Below are positions 1-6,100 of a DNA stretch of 6,781 nucleotides, in pieces. The stretch is taken from contig JAGXHP010000042.1 in assembly GCA_024636135.1 (NCBI GenBank), positions 1 to 6,781 on the forward strand, given 5' to 3'. The position numbers were made by a program, and so were the translations under genes. Position 1 is the first letter of the stretch. The number at the start of each line of letters is the position of its first letter. This stretch comes from Chloroflexota bacterium. GTDB lineage: Bacteria; Chloroflexota; Limnocylindria; QHBO01. A model generated the notes under the pieces. It made no database searches, was not told the DNA's origin, and saw only the letters and a program-made list of their open reading frames with translations.

Positions 1-201
1 ATCATCGTCAGCATCGGCTGCGACCGATCAACCATTCCCGGGGCCCAACCGGTGACGGAGTGGGAGGTCCCACTGCTTTCCGAGGGCCTCCAGGGATCGA
101 TGCGCGCCATCCACGAGCGGGCCGAGGAACTTGCCGCAAGCATTCGAGAGGGCGGGCGCGGGTTTGCGCCCGGCGCAAGCAACGACGAGCCAGGCACCTG
201 A
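1..201 (+). CDS. Low-molecular-weight phosphatase / arsenate reductase-like protein, C-terminal end (partial)
   Basis: The frame is open from the first base and ends at TGA 199-201, giving the last 66 residues of a protein whose start lies outside the window. The piece begins IIVSIGCD, followed by P-G-x-x-P-V-T-E-W-E-V-P and then a helix-like stretch ending in an amphipathic E-R-A-E-E-L-A-A-S-I. This order (short hydrophobic strand ending in GC, a W-x-x-P element, then a long C-terminal helix with regularly spaced Ile/Leu) is what I know from the C-termini of LMW protein-tyrosine-phosphatase-fold arsenate reductases and related phosphatases. In that family the catalytic P-loop (CxxxxxR) sits near the N-terminus, so the key residues cannot be checked here. 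The last 15 or so residues are Gly/Pro-rich and probably disordered. The family call is from pattern memory. A role in arsenate reduction is only one possibility, since paralogues dephosphorylate other substrates. Confidence 0.55.
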   Translation: MIVSIGCDRSTIPGAQPVTEWEVPLLSEGLQGSMRAIHERAEELAASIREGGRGFAPGASNDEPGT

Positions 202-245
202 TCGAGGCTCGCGTCTGCGCGCCCACGCAGGTCTCGGTCGCATCC

Positions 246-260
246 GAGGCCCCTGGCCTC
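246..260. repeat. Short perfect inverted repeat (possible weak hairpin)
   Basis: GAGGCC (246-251) and GGCCTC (255-260) are reverse complements separated by CCT. They could form a 6-bp, all but one G:C, hairpin starting 44 nt after the phosphatase stop. There is no T-run on either side, so it is not a canonical intrinsic terminator. In sequence this GC-rich, a 6-bp inverted repeat can occur by chance. Confidence 0.3.
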
Positions 261-396
261 AGCCCTCGGCGCCCTCGAGGCGGACCGGCGGGATGTGCGC
301 GACGCGCCGGCCTTCCACGACATGTCGACCGTCCCGCCGATGATTCTTCGCGGGCGGCACCGTCTTACCGGCAGGTATTCACCCGACCGCACCTCG

Positions 397-402
397 AGAG
401 GA
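397..402 (+). promoter_or_regulatory. Shine-Dalgarno-like site before GTG 408
   Basis: AGAGGA lies 5 nt before the GTG at 408. It is the best ribosome-binding site in the left third of the window. It supports 408 as the original start of the oxidase-like reading frame, rather than the ATG at 60 far upstream in the same frame. Confidence 0.4.
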
Positions 403-407
403 CCACG

Positions 408-581
408 GTGATCACTTCACCGCCGACTTCCGTCGCCGAACTACGCCAGCGCATGGGCGGTCCGGTCATCTCCCCCGAGGATCCCACCGATGACGAGCTT
501 CGCGTCGTGATGGCGGGAGGCTTCGACGACCGCCCGACGAATCTCTTCCATCGGAACGTGAACGTGCCACCTCGCGCATGA
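408..581 (+). pseudogene. FAD-linked oxidase N-terminal fragment (57 codons, truncated)
   Basis: From GTG 408 the frame encodes 57 residues and ends at TGA 579-581. Residues about 9-46 read S-V-A-E-L-R-Q-R-M-G-G-P-V-I-S-P-E-D-P, then D-D-E-L-R-V-V-M-A-G-G-F-D-D-R-P. This is the layout I associate with the start of FAD-binding_4/BBE-type oxidoreductases: an 'LR..lgG.vi.PgDp.YdeaR.v.n...d.RPa' block before the FAD-binding fold. Those proteins normally run to about 450 residues. Here similarity fades after the R-P near nt 540, and none of the three forward frames to 690 continues into the Gly-rich FAD-binding loop or an R-S-G-G-H motif. It looks like the 5' end of a gene whose remainder was deleted. 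A genuine small ORF is the alternative, since the Shine-Dalgarno site and start are intact. The family resemblance is from memory and short. Confidence 0.42.
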
Positions 582-696
582 CGATGGCTGGCGGAAGGAA
601 CTGGCCGCCGAACCTGGATCGAGACCTGGCGCCGGGGTTCGAGCGCTGGCACCTGGTCCTCGGACCGGGCGACGTGCGCTTGACCTGCGCCGAGGA

Positions 697-1284
697 GTGG
701 GCGCCGCGCTCCAGCACGTGCCACCCAAGCAGCGAGCCGTCCTCATCCTGCGCGAGGTGCTGCGCTGGCGCGCCAGCGAGGTGGCGGAGCTGCTCGAGAC
801 ATCGGTCGCATCGGTCAACAGTGCCCTCCAGCGCGCGCGAGCCACCCTGGATGCGAATGGCGTCAGCGCCGATGCTCCCGCCGCCGAGATCGATGAGGCC
901 GCGCGGTCACTGCTGGGGCGCTATGTCGATGCGTTCGAGCGCTACGACATGGATGCGCTCACCTCGTTGCTGCGCGAGGACGCCGTCTGGAACATGCCGC
1001 CGTACGACCTGTGGCTGCAGACCCACGAGGACGTGGTGAAGTGGTGCCTCGGCCCTGGCATCGGCTGCCGGGGGTCGCGGCTCGTTCCGGTCATGGCGAA
1101 TGGTTCCCCCGCCTTCGCGCAGTACAAGCCTGCCGCCGGAGGCGGGTTCGAGCCGTGGTCGCTCCAGGTCCTGGAGCTCGATGGCGACCGGATCGGCGGC
1201 ATCACGTTCTTCCTGGACACGGCGCGCTGGTTCCCGCTCTTCGGCCTGCCGTCGCATCTCGAGGCTGATGGCGCCACCGAATGA
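697..1284 (+). CDS. Sigma-70 family (ECF, SnoaL-fused) factor, 5'-truncated
   Basis: The 195 codons from GTG 697 to TGA 1282-1284 match the C-terminal part of the SigX5/SigJ-like class of ECF sigma factors. Residues 4-52 are sigma region 4: A-L-Q-H-V-P-P-K-Q-R-A-V-L, then a helix-turn-helix around S-E-V-A-E-L-L-E-T-S-V-A-S-V-N-S, then L-Q-R-A-R-A-T-L. Residues about 65-183 are a SnoaL/NTF2-like domain (Y-V-D-A-F-E-R-Y-D-M-D-A-L, later W-N-M-P-P, ending F-F-L-D-T-A-R-W-F-P-L-F). Complete members are roughly 320-340 residues and carry region 2, which binds core polymerase and melts the -10 element. No frame from 200 to 696 encodes it. The frame is open back to 562 but has no ATG, and GTG 697 overlaps the only GAGGAG, so it lacks a spaced ribosome-binding site. 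The gene is therefore probably a remnant. If translated, it could bind DNA or act as a SnoaL protein but not as a normal sigma factor. The well-conserved C-terminal domain suggests a recent truncation. Confidence 0.72.
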   Translation: MGAALQHVPPKQRAVLILREVLRWRASEVAELLETSVASVNSALQRARATLDANGVSADAPAAEIDEAARSLLGRYVDAFERYDMDALTSLLREDAVWNMPPYDLWLQTHEDVVKWCLGPGIGCRGSRLVPVMANGSPAFAQYKPAAGGGFEPWSLQVLELDGDRIGGITFFLDTARWFPLFGLPSHLEADGATE

Positions 1285-1332
1285 CGAACCCGAAGGCATT
1301 CCGATGGCCGGCGACGCTGGGCCAGTGACCTG

Positions 1333-2610
1333 ATGCCCGAGGCCGCCCGACTCGTCCAGCGAACGTATCTCGTCCTCACCCTCCTCACCACGCTGGCCGC
1401 GTCGTTCATCTGGGGCGTGAACACGCTCTTCCTGCTGGACGCCGGGCTCAGCAACACCGAGGCCTTCGCGGCCAACGCGTTCTTCGCCGTCGGGCAGGTC
1501 ATCTTCGAGGTGCCGACGGGCGTGGTTGCGGACACGCGCGGTCGTCGCTTCTCGTTCATCCTCGGCGCGGCCACGCTGCTGGCATCCACCCTCCTGTACC
1601 TGCTGATGTGGGAGCTCAACGCGCCGTTCATCGGCTGGGCAGCCGCATCGGCGCTGCTCGGCCTCGGATTCACGTTCTTCTCCGGAGCCACCGAGGCGTG
1701 GCTGGTCGACGCACTGACCGAGACGGGCTACCAGGGCGACCTCGAAACGGTCTTCGGACGTGCCCAGGTGGTGGGTGGCGCATCGATGCTGGTCGGGTCC
1801 GTTGCGGGAGGCTTCATCGCGCAGTTCACGAACCTCGGCGTGCCGTACATCGTGCGGGCCGCCATGCTCGGGCTGACCGTCGTCATCGCCTGGCGCTTCA
1901 TGCGCGACATCGGCTTCACCCCGGACCGCAGCGCGTCCCCCGTCGCGGCCGTGCGCACCGTGGTCACCGGTGCCGTGAACGGCGGTCTGCGCAACCGTCC
2001 GGTGCGGTGGCTCATGCTGGCGGCCCCGTTCACCACGGGCGTCGGCTTCTACGCCTTCTATGCCCTTCAGCCCTACCTCCTGGAGCTGTACGGAGACCCC
2101 AACGCCTACGGAATCGCGGGCCTGGCCGCCGCGATCATCGCCGGGGCGCAGATGCTCGGCGGCTGGAGCGTATCCCGCGTTCGACGGCTGTTCCATCGGC
2201 GCACCACGGCGATGCTGGTCGGCGCCGTCGCCAGCGTTGCGGCGCTCGTTGCCCTGGGCGTCATGCCGGTGTTCGTCGTCGCGTTGCTGCTGCTCATCAC
2301 CTGGGCGCTCGTCATCGCCATGGAGGAGCCGATTCGACGCGCCTTCCTCAATGGACTCATCCCGTCGCAGCAGCGCGCCACGGTGCTCTCGTTCGACTCG
2401 CTCATGGGCTCCGCCGGCGGCGTGGTCATTCAGCCGGCCCTGGGACGCGTGGCGGATCTCAACGGATATGCCGCCTCCTACGTGGTTGCGGGCGGCATCC
2501 AGGCCCTGGCGATTCCGTTCATCCTGCTCGCCCGGCGCGAGAGGGCCTCGTCCGACCCGATCACTTCTGACGCGATGGCCGATGCCCCACCCGCCGAGGC
2601 CGAGTCCTAG
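1333..2610 (+). CDS. MFS transporter (major facilitator superfamily, drug/metabolite exporter type)
   Basis: This is a 425-residue membrane protein of normal length for a 12-helix MFS carrier. ATG 1333 is chosen because no other ATG, GTG or TTG lies in frame between the previous in-frame stop (1282-1284) and it. There is no clear Shine-Dalgarno site. Hydrophobic helices run from about residue 12 to 400, with a long central loop near 190-225 dividing two six-helix halves. The loop after the second helix has motif A as G63-V-V-A-D67-T-R-G70-R-R, the gating signature of the superfamily. The fourth helix region carries S-G-A-T-E-A-W-L-V-D (117-126). The second half has R-A-T-V-L-S-F (348-354) and G-R-V-A-D (371-375), typical of the MFS_1-type branch. 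The C-terminal 25 residues are polar and acidic (cytoplasmic). The substrate cannot be read from sequence, and proton-coupled efflux is the family default. The gene follows the truncated sigma gene by 48 nt and converges on the lipoprotein gene, overlapping it by 4 nt. Confidence 0.93.
   Translation: MPEAARLVQRTYLVLTLLTTLAASFIWGVNTLFLLDAGLSNTEAFAANAFFAVGQVIFEVPTGVVADTRGRRFSFILGAATLLASTLLYLLMWELNAPFIGWAAASALLGLGFTFFSGATEAWLVDALTETGYQGDLETVFGRAQVVGGASMLVGSVAGGFIAQFTNLGVPYIVRAAMLGLTVVIAWRFMRDIGFTPDRSASPVAAVRTVVTGAVNGGLRNRPVRWLMLAAPFTTGVGFYAFYALQPYLLELYGDPNAYGIAGLAAAIIAGAQMLGGWSVSRVRRLFHRRTTAMLVGAVASVAALVALGVMPVFVVALLLLITWALVIAMEEPIRRAFLNGLIPSQQRATVLSFDSLMGSAGGVVIQPALGRVADLNGYAASYVVAGGIQALAIPFILLARRERASSDPITSDAMADAPPAEAES
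2607..2610. other. Palindromic CTAG carrying the stop codons of both convergent genes
   Basis: The + strand TAG at 2608-2610 ends the MFS transporter. The - strand TAG, read from 2609 to 2607, ends the lipoprotein gene. Both stops lie inside one self-complementary tetranucleotide, which also sits within a 6-bp palindrome CCTAGG (2606-2611). The two open frames therefore overlap by 4 nt with no room for separate terminators. Small inverted repeats just downstream (AGGC-GGGA-GCCT at 2609-2620 and CCTT-GCGG-AAGG at 2621-2632) are the only hairpin candidates. Both lie inside the lipoprotein coding end. Confidence 0.8.
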
Positions 2611-3068
2611 GCGGGAGCCTCCTTGCGGAAGGCGACGTACGAGACGGCCAGGACGAGCCCAAGGACGAGCGCCACCCCGAGAAGAGGCGGGAACCCGTCA
2701 GCGGCGGAAGCGGTGGACTGCAGGGCGAGCGGCGGTCGCCAATCGTCCGCGATGGAACCTGACATGCCGCTGCCGTCGGGAAACTGAACGCAGACCATGC
2801 GCGACAGCGGCCGCCCGCCGACACCACCCCCGGCGCCCATCCCTGGTTCGCGCATCGCGACCGGGCCTGCCGTCACCCAGATCATGCCGGTGCGGGTCGA
2901 TTCCTGGCCGCCGGCGAACTCGCGCAGGCCGAGTGAGGCGAGCGTCGTCTCGCCGGTGAAGGCGAAGTCGTCGGTCTGGTCGCAGCCGGGAAAGTCCGGG
3001 GCTGGGATGGACGAGGATGCACACCCCGACAGAGCGACGACGACCGGGATGAGCCACCACACCCGCAT
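2607..3068 (-). CDS. Putative lipoprotein with an additional C-terminal membrane helix
   Basis: A 153-residue protein on the minus strand. I choose the ATG at 3068-3066 because it starts a textbook lipoprotein signal peptide: M-R, a hydrophobic core W-W-L-I-P-V-V-V-A, then the lipobox L13-S14-G15-C16, with lipidation predicted at C16. The longer frame, back to 3152, would place 28 charged residues before the signal. The mature domain (17-125) is Gly/Pro/Met-rich, has two more cysteines (C29 and C93, a possible disulfide) and matches no family I recognise. Residues about 127-147 (P-P-L-L-G-V-A-L-V-L-G-L-V-L-A-V-S-Y-V) form a second hydrophobic segment, ending in F-R-K-E-A-P-A. The positive charges after it suggest that the C-terminus faces the cytoplasm. 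If both predictions hold, the protein is anchored at both ends with about 110 residues outside. The gene is divergent from the nuclease-helicase gene, and a -10-like CACAAT lies 6 nt before its ATG. Confidence 0.72.
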   Translation of the reverse strand: MRVWWLIPVVVALSGCASSSIPAPDFPGCDQTDDFAFTGETTLASLGLREFAGGQESTRTGMIWVTAGPVAMREPGMGAGGGVGGRPLSRMVCVQFPDGSGMSGSIADDWRPPLALQSTASAADGFPPLLGVALVLGLVLAVSYVAFRKEAPA

Positions 3069-3074
3069 GGCGTG

Positions 3075-3080
3075 ATTGTG
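3075..3080 (-). promoter_or_regulatory. Possible leaderless -10 element for the lipoprotein gene
   Basis: Read on the minus strand, CACAAT is followed by exactly 6 nt (CACGCC) and then the ATG at 3068. It keeps A2, A5 and T6 of the TATAAT consensus. No Shine-Dalgarno sequence precedes this ATG. The spacing places the transcription start at, or next to, the A of ATG, as in leaderless genes of high-GC Gram-positives and relatives. I see no convincing -35 box at 16-18 nt. Confidence 0.38.
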
Positions 3081-3122
3081 CGCCGGACCGCAAGCGACGC
3101 ACGAGCTGTCACGTCGAGCCGC

Positions 3123-3128
3123 TAGGCT
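3123..3128 (+). promoter_or_regulatory. Possible leaderless -10 element before ATG 3135
   Basis: TAGGCT fits the TAnnnT form of an extended-GC -10 element. It is followed by exactly 6 nt (TGCCCC) and then ATG 3135, the leaderless spacing also seen for the divergent gene. No purine-rich ribosome-binding site lies upstream, and no clear -35 is visible. The ATG it points to is one base out of frame with the nuclease-helicase, while the in-frame TTG at 3128 overlaps this hexamer. Confidence 0.42.
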
Positions 3129-6100
3129 TGCCCCATGGGGAGTACCAACCACTGCAGCTGATCGACGGTCAATCCGTCTTCTCCGCCACGGACCTGGTCG
3201 GGTACCTGGCCTGCGAGCACCTGACCGCGCTCGAACGAGCCGCGCTCGCGGGCCTGGTCAAGCGCCCGATGCGGGACGACCCGGAGCTCGACGTCATCCG
3301 CGAGCGCGGCTTCCGCCACGAGAAACGCTACCTCGACGACCTCGCCGCGGAGGGTCGAGCCGTGGTCGAGATCGCCCGCAACGATGACGAGGATCGCGGC
3401 GACCGGATCCGGCGACAGGCCCAGGAGACGATCGCGGCCATGGCGTCAGGCGCCGACGTCATCTTCCAGGCCACCTTCTTCGACGGTCGCTGGCTCGGCT
3501 ATGCGGACTTCCTGCTGCGGGTCGAGTCGCCGGAGCGCCTATCGGCCTGGGGTGCGTACCACTACGAAGTCGCCGATACGAAGCTCGCCCGACACGTCAA
3601 GGCGGGCGCGGTGCTCCAGATGTGCAGCTACGTCGAGCAGCTCACCGCCCTCCAGGGTGTCCAGCCCGAGGAGATGCGTGTCGTGCTCGGTGGGAGCGCC
3701 CGCGAGGTCGCCGCGCTGCGGGTGGCGGACTACCTGTCCTACTACCGTGCCGCGAAGCGCCGGTTCAAGGAGACGGTGCTCGGAGGCGTGGCCGCCCCGG
3801 CCTATCCACCCGAGAACACGTACCCCGAGCCGGTCGAGCACTGCAACGTCTGCCGCTGGGCGGAGCTCTGCGTGAAACGGCGCCGCGAGGATGACCACCT
3901 GTCGCTCGTTGCCGGCATCAGTGCCCGGCAGCGGAAGTCGCTCGTCGCCCGCGAGATCGACACGGTCCAGCGCCTTGCCGCCGCCCCGATCCCGTTCGAT
4001 CCCCCGCTCGACGGCGCCGGCGCGGCGTCGATGGAACGAGTGCGCGAGCAGGCCCGCATCCAGGTCGATGGCCGCGGCCTGGCGAAGCCGATCTATGAGC
4101 TCCTCCAGCCTGCTCCGGGCGAGCCGATCGAGGCCGAGCGCGGGCTCGCCACCCTGCCCGAACCCGACGAGGGCGACCTCTTCCTGGATCTCGAGGGGGA
4201 TCCGTTCGCCTACGACGACGGCATCGACTACCTCTTCGGCGTCCTCGACACAGATGGCGCCTTCACGCCGATCTGGTCGTACGACCCCGATGCGCCGGAC
4301 GAGATCACGCTGGCCGGCGAGAAAGCCGCCTTCGAAGCGCTCATGGATCTGCTCACGGCGAGGCTCGACGCGTACCCCAACATGCACGTCTATCACTACG
4401 CCCCGTACGAGCCCACCGCGCTCAAGCGGCTCATGGGCCGCCACGGAACGCGAGAGGAGCAGGTCGACCGCCTGCTCCGCGGCAACGTGCTCATCGACCT
4501 GTATCGGGCGGTGCGCCAGGGGCTGAGGGCATCGGTTGAGAGCTACTCGATCAAGCGTCTCGAGCCGATGTACGACTTCACCCGGACCGAGGGCCTGCGC
4601 GACGCCGGATCGAGCATCGTCGAGATCGAGAGGTGGCTGGAGCTTGGTGAGGGCGACCGGCCCGCATCCACGATCCTCGCCTCGATCGCGGCCTACAACC
4701 GCGACGACGTCGTGAGCACGCTTCGCCTGCGCGATTGGCTCGAAGCGCGGCGGCACGAGTTGGCGTCGCTGGCCGGAGCGGTGGTCCCGCGTCCGGCGGC
4801 AGTCTCGCCGGAAGCCCCGGCGAGCCTCTCCGAATCTGCCGCCGAGGTGCAGGAAGTGGCGGACCTGCTGAGCGAGGGAGTCCCCGCCGACCGGATCGAC
4901 CGTACCGACGAGCAGCACGCGGCCTGGTTGCTGGCGCAGCTGCTGTCGTGGCACCGGCGCGAGGCAAAGGTCGCCTACTGGGAGTTCTTCAACCGGATGG
5001 GGATGGGACCCGACGAGCTGGTCGAGGACCGGACGGCTCTCGGCCGCCTGAGCGTCGTCGGTCCGATCGGGCCGCCATTCAAGCCGAAGCCGAAGGCGAA
5101 GGAGCGGCAGATCTGGCGCTACGAAATTCCCGCCCAGGAGTACGACATCGGCTCCCGGTCGGAGCTCTACGACCCGCGCCTGCAGCAGGAGCAGCCCGAC
5201 GCGTCCTGGAAGGCGTGGAAGGTTCGCGCGTCGATCGCCGCCATCGACAACGCGCGCGCCACCGTCGACCTCATCTGGATGAACGACGCCGATATCCAAC
5301 ACCCGGAGGCGCTGATTCCGCTGGACACCATCGGCGACGGGGATCACCGGGCCTCGCTGCTGCGGCTCGGGCGCTGGGTCGCCGCCAACGGAGTAGACGC
5401 GCCGGGCGAGTGTCGCGCTGGGCGGGACCTCCTCCTAGCGCGGGCGTCTCGTTGTGGCCAGGCCGACGGTGCAGCCCTGCGCCACGACGGCGAGTCCGAC
5501 CTCGAGGCAGCCGTCCGCCTCGTCAGCTGCCTCGACGCGGGGACGCTCGCGCTCCAGGGGCCTCCCGGCTCCGGCAAGACGTACACCGGCGCCCGGATGA
5601 TCGTGCGGCTGCTCCAGGCCGGCAAGCAGGTGGGCATCAGCGCCACGAGCCACAAGGTCATCGGCAACTTTCTCGCGGAGGTGCTCAAGGCGGCCAAGGG
5701 GGTCGAGGTCGACATCCGGGCGGCGCAGAAGGTCAGCGAGGGCATCGCCGGCATCGACGACCCACGGATCCGCGTGACCGAGTCCAACCCGGAGGTCCGC
5801 GATGGGCTCGCCAGCGGCGAGTTCAACCTGGCGGCGGGCACCTCGTGGTTCTGGGCGCCGGAGAAGAGCGACGGATTGGTTGACGTCCTGTTCGTTGACG
5901 AGGCGGGCCAGATCTCGCTTGCCAACGTGCTTGCCATGGCCGGGTCGACGAGCAGCCTCGTGCTGCTGGGAGATCCGCAGCAGCTCGACCAGCCCATCAA
6001 GGGCTCCCATCCGCCGGGAGCGGACCGCTCCGCGCTCGCGCATCTGCTCGGCGACGACGACACAATGCCTCCTGATCGCGGCTTGTTCCTCGAGCACACC

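Larger units (their letters stand above)
202..407. other. Non-coding gap between partial phosphatase gene and oxidase fragment
   Basis: I see no supported gene on either strand. The frames that stay open here are Arg/Pro/Ala-rich, as expected for random high-GC sequence, and none has a recognisable motif or a good start. The gap holds one small perfect inverted repeat (246-260). A purine-rich Shine-Dalgarno-like site occurs at its end, just before GTG 408. No TTGACA/TATAAT-like pair stands out. Confidence 0.5.

Noticed and set aside
246..260. Intrinsic terminator for the phosphatase gene
   Set aside because: The hairpin has no following T-run, its loop is only 3 nt and its stem 6 bp, so chance is a reasonable explanation.
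60..581. Single 173-residue gene from ATG 60
   Set aside because: The first 116 residues are R/P/A-rich and overlap the phosphatase end in another frame. Only the part from GTG 408, which has a Shine-Dalgarno site, resembles a protein.
907..2196. 429-codon open frame on the minus strand across the sigma fragment and MFS gene
   Set aside because: The peptide is R/E/G/Q-rich without domains and crosses two sense genes. It is explained by codon bias.
1333..2610. Specific antibiotic-resistance role for the MFS protein
   Set aside because: Motif A and the general fold identify the superfamily only. No substrate-defining motif or adjacent resistance regulator is seen.
2610..2690. Sortase or GlyGly-CTERM type C-terminal sorting signal on the lipoprotein
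   Set aside because: There is a hydrophobic helix and a basic tail, but no LPxTG, PEP or GG motif before the helix, so a plain membrane anchor is the simpler reading.
3069..3152. 28-residue N-terminal extension of the lipoprotein
   Set aside because: It would bury the signal peptide and lipobox behind charged residues. It would also overlap the start of the divergent gene.
3128..3880. CRISPR-Cas locus indicated by the Cas4-like nuclease domain
   Set aside because: No repeats or spacers and no other cas gene are present. The Cas4-like fold with Fe-S cysteines is shared with AddB and TM0106 proteins, and the downstream exonuclease and helicase domains identify the latter.
3539..5347. 602-codon open frame on the minus strand inside the nuclease-helicase gene
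   Set aside because: It is the codon-aligned shadow of a strongly supported gene. High-GC third positions suppress antisense stops, and the translation is low-complexity R/V/G/E-rich with no motif.
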